DNA of 51,225 nt from Chloroflexota bacterium (lineage in GTDB: Bacteria; Chloroflexota; Anaerolineae; Aggregatilineales; Aggregatilineaceae): the NCBI GenBank assembly GCA_012729765.1, contig JAAYCM010000061.1, positions 1-51,225 of the forward strand, given 5' to 3'. A model generated the notes under the pieces. The model saw nothing but the letters and a program-made list of their open reading frames with translations. It searched no databases and had not been told where the DNA came from. The translations under genes and the position numbers were made by a program. Below, one piece after another: positions 25,335 through 32,688 of the stretch (positions are counted from its first letter, which is position 1; each line of letters opens with the position of its first letter).

Positions 25335-26555
25335 ATGGTTGATCACGGTAAATCGGCGCGCGAAGCGGTCATCCTGAGCGGCGCACGGCTGCCCCAGGGT
25401 AAGCTGCTGGGCGCGCTGACGCCTTTCACGGCGGTACAGCTTGGACAGATGGCGGTCCGGGCGGCGGTCGAGCGCAGCGGGATCGATCCCGGCAGCATCG
25501 ACGAGCTGATCATCGGGCAGGTGCTCCCGGCGGGGTCCGGCCAGGCGATGCCGCGCCAGGTTTCGCTCGGCGCGGGGATTCCGCCGCACGTGGGCGGGAT
25601 GCAGCTTAGCAAAGTGTGCGGCAGCAGCCTCAAGGCGGTGATGCTGGCCGCCGGGCTGATCCGCGCGGGCGACGGGGATGTGTATGTGGCCGCCGGGACG
25701 GAAAGCATGACCAACGCGCCGTTCCTCAACCTGGAAGGCCGCGCCGGGCACAAGTACGGGCACTTCGAGCTGAAGGACGCGATCATCTGGGACGGCCTGT
25801 ACGATCACGTCGAGGACTGGATCATGGGCGAGGCGGCGGAGTTTATCGCGCGCGAGATGGGTATCACGCGTGAAGAACTGGACGAGTTCGCGTGCCGCAG
25901 CCACCGGCTGGCCCACGAGGCGACCGAGGCGGGGCGCTTTGCCGCGGAGATCGTCCCGGTCGAGATTCCGGGGCGCAAGGGGCAGGTGACGGTCTTCGAC
26001 CGCGACGAGTCGATCCGGCCCGATACCACGCTGGAAACGCTCGCCAAACTGCGCCCGGCCTTTTTGCCGGATGGCATGGTCACGGCGGGCAATTCGCCCG
26101 GCCTGAACGACGGTGCGGCGGCGCTGGTCGTTGCCAGCCGTGAATACGCCGAGCGGCACGGCCACCAACCGCTGGCGCGCATCGTCGGCTATGGGCAGGC
26201 GGCGGTCGAGCCGAAGTGGATTTTCTATGCGCCGGTCAAGGCCATGCCCAAAGCATTGGAGCGCGCCGGCTGGACGATGGACGATGTCGATCTGGTCGAG
26301 CTAAACGAAGCGTTCGCGGCGCAGGTGCTCGCGGATATCAAGGGGCTGGCGCAGGACGGTTATGATCTGCCGCTCGAAAAGCTCAACGTCAACGGTGGCG
26401 GGATCGCAATCGGCCACCCGATCGGGGCGTCGGGCGCGCGCGTGCTGGTGACGCTGATCCACGCCCTGAAGCAGCGCGGGCTGAAACGCGGCATGGCGGG
26501 GCTGTGTCTGGGCGGCGGTGAGGCGGTCGCGCTGGCGGTCGAGATCGAGGATTAG
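25335..26555 (+). CDS. Acetyl-CoA C-acetyltransferase (thiolase), intact
   Basis: Condenses two acetyl-CoA to acetoacetyl-CoA, or cleaves the product. The 406-residue protein has all catalytic parts: nucleophile Cys95 in [55 protein letters not shown], the His of [19 protein letters not shown], and the second Cys in [17 protein letters not shown]. Ribosome site GAGAGGAACAAACC precedes the ATG. It is the only intact thiolase in the window and the natural source of acetoacetyl-CoA for HMG-CoA synthase at 3538. A DUF35-type pair follows 214 bp downstream. Its leader TGTCAAGATTTTTTGAGAGG partly resembles the candidate motif upstream of HMG-CoA reductase. Confidence 0.95.
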   Translation: MVDHGKSAREAVILSGARLPQGKLLGALTPFTAVQLGQMAVRAAVERSGIDPGSIDELIIGQVLPAGSGQAMPRQVSLGAGIPPHVGGMQLSKVCGSSLKAVMLAAGLIRAGDGDVYVAAGTESMTNAPFLNLEGRAGHKYGHFELKDAIIWDGLYDHVEDWIMGEAAEFIAREMGITREELDEFACRSHRLAHEATEAGRFAAEIVPVEIPGRKGQVTVFDRDESIRPDTTLETLAKLRPAFLPDGMVTAGNSPGLNDGAAALVVASREYAERHGHQPLARIVGYGQAAVEPKWIFYAPVKAMPKALERAGWTMDDVDLVELNEAFAAQVLADIKGLAQDGYDLPLEKLNVNGGGIAIGHPIGASGARVLVTLIHALKQRGLKRGMAGLCLGGGEAVALAVEIED

Positions 26556-26608
26556 CCACGGTTTAGCGTAGGATTAGCTGCCAGCTATCCCAGGCGAAAC
26601 GAGGCTGT

Positions 26609-26647
26609 CAAAAGCTATCCAATCCTGACTTTGATAGCTTTTGAGAG
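26609..26647 (+). promoter_or_regulatory. Palindromic candidate operator shared with HMG-CoA reductase
   Basis: Inverted arms CAAAAGCTATC (26609-26619) and GATAGCTTTTG (26633-26643) form an 11-bp dyad with a 13-nt spacer. The right half, CTTTGATAGCTTTTGAGAG (26629-26647), is identical to 7322-7340 on the other strand, upstream of HMG-CoA reductase. It lies 123 bp before the gene at 26770. A terminator for the thiolase is less likely because the stem is AT-rich and has no U-tract. Confidence 0.55.
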
Positions 26648-26769
26648 TCGGGCGGGTGTATAAAGTGTGACAGAAAGCGCAAGCAGCGGTTCTGGACAGG
26701 CCATCAAACAGCCTGTCCTGTTTTTAGAGCCGCGATGCGAACTGCTACCTGGAAGAGAGGAACTGTCAC

Positions 26770-26973
26770 ATGGATATCACCCGCAACTGGCGTTTGAAGC
26801 TGACCCGCATCCAACTGTTGGCCGCGCAGTCCCCATCGGGCGACGTGATTCTGCCCCAGCAGACGAGTCTGGCTTCGCGCGCGGCGCACGTCGCAATCTA
26901 CGAGTTCGAGCCTGGGGTGCCGCAGCGCGTGCGCATCGAGGAAGAGGCGTCGCTGGCCCAGGCCGCCCGCTGA
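26770..26973 (+). CDS. Small cysteine-free ribbon-like protein (possible DUF35 zinc-ribbon half)
   Basis: This is a 67-residue protein with a good ribosome site (GAGAGGAACTGTCAC). The start WRLKLTRIQLLAAQSPSGDVILPQQT follows the shape of the DUF35 N-terminal zinc ribbon (WRxxKxRYxLxGxxCPxCGxxxFPPR), with both visible Cys positions replaced (QSPSGD for xCPxCG); the protein has no Cys at all. The second half (AHVAIYEFEPGVPQRVRIEEE) matches the strand leading into the OB fold. It ends 14 bp before an OB-fold gene, so the two together make up a split DUF35 protein. The call is by pattern and position and needs profile comparison. It could also be an unrelated small beta protein. Confidence 0.55.
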   Translation: MDITRNWRLKLTRIQLLAAQSPSGDVILPQQTSLASRAAHVAIYEFEPGVPQRVRIEEEASLAQAAR

Positions 26974-26987
26974 GCCGCTGAGTGAAT

Positions 26988-27368
26988 ATGGCTACCGAGC
27001 AGCGCACCGACTACCAGCAGCGCGTTCAGCAGCAGCTTGCCTACTGGGAGCAGTTCCGGCAGGCACAGCCCCTCAACGAGTCCGGCGAGATCGAGCTGCT
27101 GCCGCTTTCGGGTCAAGGGACGGTCTACAGCTATACACAGGTGACGACGCCTGCCGCCGAGTTTGAGCCGTTCGCCCCATACTGGCTGGCGCTGGTCCGG
27201 CTGGACGAAGGCCCGATGATGACGGCTCAGCTAACCGATATGGATGGCTCACCCGCGATCGGGATGCGCGTCGAGATGGTGATCCGCAAGCTGCGCACCG
27301 ATGGCAGCCGGGGGATGATCGTCTACGGCCCCAAGTTCCGCCCGATCCTGGAAGCCGCCGAAGGCTAG
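26988..27368 (+). CDS. DUF35/ChsH2-type OB-fold protein without zinc ribbon
   Basis: The ~126-residue protein has a helical N-terminus (YQQRVQQQLAYWEQFRQ) and then a DUF35 OB fold: LPLSGQGTVYSYTQVTTPAAEFEPFAPYWLALVRLDEG, TAQLTDMD, IGMRVEMVIRKLRTDGSRGMIVYGPKFRP. OB-fold proteins of this type bridge thiolase and HMG-CoA synthase in archaea, or support other acyl-CoA enzymes. The zinc ribbon that normally joins helix and OB fold is absent, and there is no Cys. It follows the small cysteine-free gene with likely translational coupling; a GTG at 26982 is an alternative start. It sits beside the intact thiolase but 22 kb from HMG-CoA synthase. Confidence 0.8.
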   Translation: MATEQRTDYQQRVQQQLAYWEQFRQAQPLNESGEIELLPLSGQGTVYSYTQVTTPAAEFEPFAPYWLALVRLDEGPMMTAQLTDMDGSPAIGMRVEMVIRKLRTDGSRGMIVYGPKFRPILEAAEG

Positions 27369-27408
27369 ACCGGCGATTACCATCCGCCCGATAACAGGAC
27401 TGATCCGA

Positions 27409-27438
27409 CTGCTCGCCCTATCCGGCGGGCAGTTTTTG
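27409..27438 (+). terminator. Intrinsic terminator after the DUF35 pair
   Basis: A 9-bp stem CTGCTCGCC/GGCGGGCAG (one wobble pair) with a 6-nt loop is followed by TTTTTGTTTG. Confidence 0.9.
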
Positions 27439-27637
27439 TTTGCTGTCGAGTTATTTCCCTTGCGTTGCATTTCCGTTTACACTAGATGAAAATATATAGG
27501 GCCGACCGGCGGTCATATCGGCCACATGGCCTATGGCGGTATCAACCACCTGTCCCTGGTTGACCGTCGTTTATTGCCCTAGCATGAGATAACGTCACTA
27601 TATGGCTTGATTTATCTTCAGATATCTTTAAGGACGG

Positions 27638-27979
27638 ATGATGGACCCCTATACTTATTTGGCGAGTCTCCCAGACTCCTTGCCAGAGATTCCCCCAGAC
27701 AGCATTCTCAGCCGCACCGTCTTTGCCGACGACCAGATCAAGGTCGTCCTGTTCGGCTTCGCGCCGGGGCAGGAGTTGTCGGAGCACACCGCGTCGCAGC
27801 CGGCCCTGCTGCACTTTCTCGAAGGCGAGGCCGATCTGACGCTGGGTGGGGATGCGGTCGAGGCGCGCGCGGGAACGTGGGTACACATGGTTCCCCGACT
27901 ATCACACTCGGTTAAGGCCCGGACACCGGTCCGGATGCTGCTTATTCTGTTGAGGGGAGGTGCCGAGCCAGCGCCGTAA
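27638..27979 (+). CDS. Small cupin protein
   Basis: The 113-residue single-domain cupin has motif 1 in KVVLFGFAPGQELSEHTASQPALLHFLEGEADLTLGG and motif 2 in GTWVHMVPRLSHSVKARTPVRMLLILL. One His of the usual HxH is present (SEHT), the Glu is in FLEGEA, and the second-motif His is SHSV, so metal binding is plausible but not certain. AAGGACGG precedes the start; ATG at 27641 is also possible. It is 80 bp upstream of the octaheme cytochrome on the same strand and may be cotranscribed. Cupins of this type act as small enzymes or sensors. Function here is unknown. Confidence 0.85.
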   Translation: MMDPYTYLASLPDSLPEIPPDSILSRTVFADDQIKVVLFGFAPGQELSEHTASQPALLHFLEGEADLTLGGDAVEARAGTWVHMVPRLSHSVKARTPVRMLLILLRGGAEPAP

Positions 27980-28059
27980 GTCTGGTCCACGAGAGCGATA
28001 GCCGGCAACAAACGCCAGATAATCGATAACTTCATTGAACATTTTGAGGGGGATTATAT

Positions 28060-29484
28060 ATGACGGAACAGACTGAACGAGGACGCCAGGGCTGGTGGAC
28101 CGCCGGTCGTGTGCTGGTGATCGGGCTGGTCGGGGTGATCATCGTCCTGGGCCTGATCCTGATCATTATGGCGGTGGCCGACCGGCAGGCGGTCGAGAGC
28201 GGGGCGCGCGTCGATGCGCTCGCCAGCAGCAGTAACGACTGCGTGACGTGTCATCGCAACACGACGCCGGGCATTGTTCAGCAGTATGGCGTGAGCACGA
28301 TGGCCGCCGCCGATGTGGACTGCGAAGACTGCCACGAGGTCGAGGAAGACTATCCCGGCGCGATCGCGCATGAGGGCACGTTCGTCCTCAACTCTCCAAC
28401 CACGGCGATGTGCGAAAGCTGCCACGCGGCTGAGGTCGCGCAGTACTACCAGAGCCGCCACGCCATTCCCGCCTATGCCGCGATGGTTGGGCTGGAAGGG
28501 CTGACCGAAGAACAACTTGCCCAGTACAACGCCATCCCCGAAGCACAGGTGAAGCCCAACGAGATGCGCAACGCCCTGTTCGAGATCGAAGGGCCGGACG
28601 TGACGCGCTTCGCTTGCGAGAGCTGCCACAACATCGGCGTGCCGCGCGAAGATGGCTCGGTGGGGCAGTGCCAGAAGTGCCACCTGCGCCACGAGTTCAG
28701 CCTGGAGCAGGCCCGCAAGCCGGAGACGTGCAACGCCTGCCATATCGGGCCAGACCATCCCCAGTGGGAAATCTACCAGGAGTCGCCGCACGGCATCGCG
28801 TATATGACCAGCGGCCACCTGTGGAACTGGGATGCTGAGCCGGGCACGCTGACGGTCGAGGACTTCCCCGCGCCGACCTGCGCGATCTGCCACATGAGCA
28901 GCTTTGGCGCGACCGGCACGACGCACGACATCGGCGACCGCCTGACATGGTACCTGTTCCAGCCGATCAGTGAGCGCCGCCCGGTGTGGGAAGATAACAA
29001 GGTGCGGATGCAGAACGTCTGCCGCGAGTGCCACAACACCAACTTTATCCAGAGCTTCTACACCGACGCCGATAAGCTGGTCGATGCGATCAACGCCTGG
29101 GTGGTCGAAAGCGACGAGATGGTCGCGCCGCTCAAGGAACAAGGCCTGATGTCGCCGGAGCCGTTCGACGAGCCGATCGACTTCGTGTACTTCGAGCTGT
29201 GGCACCACTGGGGCCGCACGGCCAAGTTTGGAGCCTGGATGCAGGGGCCGGACTATACCCAGTGGCACGGCGCGTATGAGCTGATCGCCGACCTGGAAGA
29301 GCTGGAAGAGATGGTCGAGGAGAAGCTTGCCAGCGTTGAAACCATCGCGGGAGAAGGTGAGGTCGGCGGCGAAGAAGCGGTCGTCGAGGGCGGCGAGGCC
29401 GAGTCGGATGTGAGCGCCGAAGCGGACGGTGAATCCGGCGAAGAGACGCCTGAAACTGCCGCCACTGCCGAAGCCGGAGACTAG
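28060..29484 (+). CDS. Octaheme cytochrome c, hydroxylamine oxidoreductase (Hao) family
   Basis: The 474-residue protein has one N-terminal membrane helix (~20-45) and eight CxxCH heme sites at Cys61, 88, 118, 186, 204, 224, 274 and 321. The spacing and the stretches CVTCHRNTTPGIVQQY, CESCHAAEVAQYYQSRHA and WHHWGRTAKFGAW with GPDYTQWHGAYEL (~388-408) match the Hao family, including the reductive relatives. Tyr399 precedes the TQWHG stretch; whether it matches the Tyr that cross-links the P460 heme needs alignment. Residues ~425-474 form a very acidic, Ala/Glu-rich tail unlike typical Hao. It acts outside the membrane, anchored by its N-terminus, and probably handles small nitrogen compounds, with sulfur compounds a possibility. 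A membrane protein starts 5 bp after its stop. Confidence 0.92.
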   Translation: MTEQTERGRQGWWTAGRVLVIGLVGVIIVLGLILIIMAVADRQAVESGARVDALASSSNDCVTCHRNTTPGIVQQYGVSTMAAADVDCEDCHEVEEDYPGAIAHEGTFVLNSPTTAMCESCHAAEVAQYYQSRHAIPAYAAMVGLEGLTEEQLAQYNAIPEAQVKPNEMRNALFEIEGPDVTRFACESCHNIGVPREDGSVGQCQKCHLRHEFSLEQARKPETCNACHIGPDHPQWEIYQESPHGIAYMTSGHLWNWDAEPGTLTVEDFPAPTCAICHMSSFGATGTTHDIGDRLTWYLFQPISERRPVWEDNKVRMQNVCRECHNTNFIQSFYTDADKLVDAINAWVVESDEMVAPLKEQGLMSPEPFDEPIDFVYFELWHHWGRTAKFGAWMQGPDYTQWHGAYELIADLEELEEMVEEKLASVETIAGEGEVGGEEAVVEGGEAESDVSAEADGESGEETPETAATAEAGD

Positions 29485-29489
29485 CGGCC

Positions 29490-30407
29490 ATGTACCATCT
29501 GGCGACTCTTGCCCCACCGGTGCAGCGCATCCGGCTGCCTGTCTCGCGCGATCAGTTGATGCTGCTGATGGCCGCGATCAACGAAATTTTCCTGGGCGTC
29601 GATATCTACCTGGCGCACAGCATCAGCGGGACGATCGTGCCCCGCGAGTGGATTCCGATCATCTTCGGGCCGGTGGCGGGCGTGATGCTGCTGATCGCCG
29701 GGCTGATCGCGCTGCGCAACCGGCCCGCGGCGACCATGCTGGCGACGCTTGTGCTGGCGGGCAGTATCGCGGTCGGGCTGCTGGGCGCGTACTTCCACCT
29801 GATCCGCGCGACGCTGCCGACCGGGCCAGCGGGTGAGCGCTTCACCGTGCAACTGCTGGTCTGGGGGCCGCCCGTGCTGGGGCCGCTGATGTTTGCGATG
29901 GTGGGCCTGCTGGGGATCAGCGCGGCGTGGGTCGAAGACCCGCCCGACAGTGGCCGGCTGCGCTTGCTCGGCGGGCGACATCTCCAGATGCCGCTGAGCA
30001 AGACGCGCGCCTACTTCCTGATCGTGGCGCTGGCCGCGCTCTCGACCGTGCTCAGCAGCGTGCTCGATCATGCGCGCACCGACTTCGAGAACTCGTGGTT
30101 GTGGATCCCGACCGTCGTCGGAGTGTTTACGACGGTGGTTGCGGCGGTGCTCGGCGCGCTGGAACGGCCCAGCCGGACCGATCTCGCGGTCTATGTCCTG
30201 GCGATGCTGCTGATGATCGGCACCGGGCTGATCGGTACGGTGCTGCATATTGATGACAATCTGACCACGCGCGGCGAATTCGTGGCCGAGCGGTTCATCC
30301 GGGGCGCGCCGTTTATGGCTCCGATGCTGTTCGCCAATATCGGCGCGCTGGGGCTGATCGTGCTGCTCGATCCGCGCTCGGAAGTGCTGGAACGCGAGCG
30401 GCGGTGA
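29490..30407 (+). CDS. Multi-spanning membrane protein linked to the octaheme cytochrome
   Basis: The 305-residue protein starts 5 bp after the cytochrome stop, so they are cotranscribed. It has about eight membrane helices, including VAGVMLLIAGLIALR, MLATLVLAGSIAVGLLGAYFHLI, LLVWGPPVLGPLMFAMVGLLG, YFLIVALAALSTVLSSVLDHA, LWIPTVVGVFTTVVAAVLGAL and VLAMLLMIGTGLIGTVLHID. Several His residues lie in or at the ends of helices (YLAHSIS, AYFHLI, VLDHAR, GTVLHIDDN), where they could bind heme or quinone. It does not match the NapC/NrfH or cytochrome cM552 partners known for Hao. The reading as a quinone-reactive anchor is inference from the gene pair and topology. Confidence 0.8.
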   Translation: MYHLATLAPPVQRIRLPVSRDQLMLLMAAINEIFLGVDIYLAHSISGTIVPREWIPIIFGPVAGVMLLIAGLIALRNRPAATMLATLVLAGSIAVGLLGAYFHLIRATLPTGPAGERFTVQLLVWGPPVLGPLMFAMVGLLGISAAWVEDPPDSGRLRLLGGRHLQMPLSKTRAYFLIVALAALSTVLSSVLDHARTDFENSWLWIPTVVGVFTTVVAAVLGALERPSRTDLAVYVLAMLLMIGTGLIGTVLHIDDNLTTRGEFVAERFIRGAPFMAPMLFANIGALGLIVLLDPRSEVLERERR

Positions 30408-30417
30408 GGCAGGTTCG

Positions 30418-30525
30418 CCCCCCATCCCCCGACCCCTTCCCCCACGCTGTCGCGGAGGGAAGGGGAGAAGTTCGGCGGCTTTGAAGTCCTTCCCACCTTG
30501 TGGGGAAAGGATTTAGGATGGGGGG
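30418..30525 (+). repeat. C/G-rich intergenic repeat, copy 8
   Basis: The core is complete: CCCCCATCCCCCGACCCCTTCCCCC with G-run potential on the minus strand, two hairpins, and GGATGGGGGG. No terminal repeats. It lies between the convergent membrane-protein and M28 genes; the flanking stop here is TGA, not TAG. Confidence 0.9.
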
Positions 30526-30548
30526 AAGGCGGGAGTAAACGGTAAATG

Positions 30549-30590
30549 TAAAAGCGGGGCGTGGATAGCTCATCCGCGCCCCGCTTTAGA
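30549..30590. terminator. Bidirectional terminator between the octaheme operon and the M28 gene
   Basis: Arms AAAGCGGGGCG (30551-30561) and CGCCCCGCTTT (30577-30587) form an 11-bp stem that extends inward through GGAT/ATCC. A-rich and T-rich ends serve both strands. Confidence 0.85.
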
Positions 30591-30598
30591 TTCGCGGC

Positions 30599-31873
30599 CT
30601 ATTCCAGCGCGCTGACGGTTGGGCCGGGCGGTGATCCGTCCAGCACGAGCAGCGTTGCCAGCACGACCTGTGTCACCCGCTGGATGTAGGCGTAATCGAG
30701 GTATGACGGCAGGTCGTTGGGGCTGTGCATGTAGCTCGGATCGTCCACCGGCTCGACCAGGCGCACGGCGGGATAGCCCATATCGCTGAAGCTTTGATGA
30801 TCGCCCCAGCGCCCCATACGGTCGAGCGTGTCGTGCACGACCACGGTCATATCGGGCACATAGGTATTGGTGATGCGCGCGATCAGCCGGGCAAGCTGGC
30901 GCGAGGGCGAGTCGTAGGGCGGCGCGGAATAGATGCGGACCTGGTTATCACGCCGGATGCCGTCAGGGCCGGTCGCGTTGCCGATCATGTCGAGATTGAG
31001 CATGGCGCGCACCGGCAAGCCCTGGGCCGGGAGAAACTGCTCGGCGAAGCCCCGGCTGCCAAAGCGCCCTAATTCTTCCGCCCCGAACATCACGAAGAAC
31101 ATAGTCGTGCGGCGCGGCGACTGCGACATCACGCGCGCCAGCTCCAGCACCGCCGCCACCCCCGACGCGTTATCGTCGGCGCCGGGCTGGATCGTATCGG
31201 TCGATCCCATGTTCTTGCCGACTGTGTCGTAATGCGCGCCGACCACGATCGCGCCATAGGCTGCGTCGCTGCCCCGGATCACCAGCACGATATTATCTGC
31301 CGTCGCCGCCTGCCCATGAAAATTGAAGATCACGGTGTGCGTAAAAACGTCGATCGGGACGTGCGGGTTGGCCTGCTGAATCTGCTCGAACTGCCGGATC
31401 AAAAGATCGCGCGCGGCGGCAGCACCGAATTCGGCGGCGGGCTGCGAGAGCGCGTGCCGGTTGCCGAGCAGCACCAACTGATCGACCGCGCTTACCATCC
31501 GGTTCGGCTCGATCAGCGCCAACTGGCTTGGAATCGACAGCGGCTCGACGGCGGCGACCTGCGCGATCGGCGTCTGGTTGGCCAGGTCCGCGTTGACCGG
31601 ATTTGCGTCAAGCGGGGCGCTGGTGGCCGGGAGCAGCACGGCGGGCGCGGCAGTCGGGATCAGGACTGCCGGGGGCGGGGTGGGGCTGGGCGGCGGAGTC
31701 GCGGGGGGGATGGTCGCGCCGGCTGGCTCGAAGGTGTCCAGCCGGATCATGGTCGGCGTGGCGGTCGGCAGGGCGATCGCTGCCGGGGTGGCGGCGCTCA
31801 ACGCGCAGCCCAGCATCCCGACGGCGCTCAGGGCGACGAAGAGCAGGAGCCTCAGGGACAATCGAGGTGGCAT
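30599..31873 (-). CDS. Secreted M28 family metallopeptidase, lipoprotein
   Basis: The ~424-residue protein has a lipoprotein signal (LLLFVALSAVGMLGC), then a Pro/Thr/Ala linker (~30-110) and an M28 aminopeptidase-type domain. Zinc ligands: His/Asp in VVGAHYDTVG, Asp in PGADDNASG, Glu-Glu in MFGAEELG, Asp in NLDMIGN, and His in YMHSPNDLP. DHQSFSDMGYPAVRL is the usual closing segment. It should be attached to the outer membrane face and cleave peptides from their N-terminus. The start is uncertain: several ATG codons (31873, 31876, 31891) precede the signal; the one at 31873 has GCGAGAGCC upstream. It is convergent with the octaheme operon. Confidence 0.9.
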   Translation of the reverse strand: MPPRLSLRLLLFVALSAVGMLGCALSAATPAAIALPTATPTMIRLDTFEPAGATIPPATPPPSPTPPPAVLIPTAAPAVLLPATSAPLDANPVNADLANQTPIAQVAAVEPLSIPSQLALIEPNRMVSAVDQLVLLGNRHALSQPAAEFGAAAARDLLIRQFEQIQQANPHVPIDVFTHTVIFNFHGQAATADNIVLVIRGSDAAYGAIVVGAHYDTVGKNMGSTDTIQPGADDNASGVAAVLELARVMSQSPRRTTMFFVMFGAEELGRFGSRGFAEQFLPAQGLPVRAMLNLDMIGNATGPDGIRRDNQVRIYSAPPYDSPSRQLARLIARITNTYVPDMTVVVHDTLDRMGRWGDHQSFSDMGYPAVRLVEPVDDPSYMHSPNDLPSYLDYAYIQRVTQVVLATLLVLDGSPPGPTVSALE

Positions 31874-32013
31874 CATGGCTCTCGCAGACATCAATGAACG
31901 GCAGTAGTTTGGTTGTAAAAATACAGCAATGCCCCAAAAAGCACAAAGCCTAAGGCAGGACGCGATAGGCTGTGACTGGGCGTGTAGTGTGGGCCGGTCT
32001 CATACAGCGAGAC

Positions 32014-32358
32014 TTAGACGCGGCGTTCTTTCAGGCGGGCCGACTTGCCCTGGCGACCACGCATGTAGTAGAGCTGGGCGCGGCGGACCTTGGCCCGGCG
32101 CATGATTTCGATCTTCTCGATGCGCGGGCTGCGCAGCAGGAAAGTGCGCTCGACGCCGACGCCGTGGCTGGCGATACGCCGCACGGTGAAGTTGGCATCG
32201 TTGCCGCCCTTACGCAGGCGGATCACCATTCCATGAAACACCTGGATACGCTCGCGGTTCCCCTCGACGATGCGCAGGTGAACACGGACCGTATCGCCGG
32301 GGGCCAGCTCCGGAAAACCGCGGTCTTCCGCTTCGAGAGCTTTAATGAGGTCGGTCAT
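32014..32358 (-). CDS. rplS: 50S ribosomal protein L19
   Basis: The 114-residue protein belongs to the large ribosomal subunit at the interface with the small one. [52 protein letters not shown] leads to [58 protein letters not shown], which matches L19 end to end at normal length. The start ATG (32356-32358) follows AAGGAACCTGTC; residues in the open frame before it are not L19. Usual neighbours trmD and rpsP are not nearby. Confidence 0.96.
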   Translation of the reverse strand: MTDLIKALEAEDRGFPELAPGDTVRVHLRIVEGNRERIQVFHGMVIRLRKGGNDANFTVRRIASHGVGVERTFLLRSPRIEKIEIMRRAKVRRAQLYYMRGRQGKSARLKERRV

Positions 32359-32688
32359 GATGACAGGTTCCTTTATACAATCATGCGGCATATCGCGGGC
32401 CGCCGTTGCTGCATCAGTACAACGGCCCTGGAAAGCCGGGCCGCCGAAGTGGGGGCATTGTAGCACAGCCTCTATGCTTTTTCAATGGCAGGCTTAACGC
32501 GGCGCGTTGCGATTCTGCCCTGCTGGGCTTAACTTCTGATAAGATATACAGCACGGTTTATAGCGTGTTAGTGTTGTGCCAGCAGGGCACAGGATCGCTT
32601 GTGCGGACCGCTTAGTGATGGTAAACTGCCAGCAGCATGAGCACGCGGGGTGAAAACTATTTGCGCTGAGGCCCCAGGAGAGAACAGA
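32359..32688. other. Intergenic region between rplS and the LysM lipoprotein
   Basis: This 330-bp divergent region must hold both promoters. I see an AT-richer patch at 32530-32560 (TTCTGATAAGATATACAGC) but no convincing -35/-10 pair, no ORF with family-like content, and no RNA gene. The CAGGAGAGAACAG before 32689 is the ribosome site of the LysM gene. Confidence 0.5.

Noticed and set aside
26609..26643. Inverted repeat read as the thiolase terminator
   Set aside because: The stem is AT-rich with no U-run, and one half occurs alone upstream of HMG-CoA reductase, so an operator fits better; not fully excluded.
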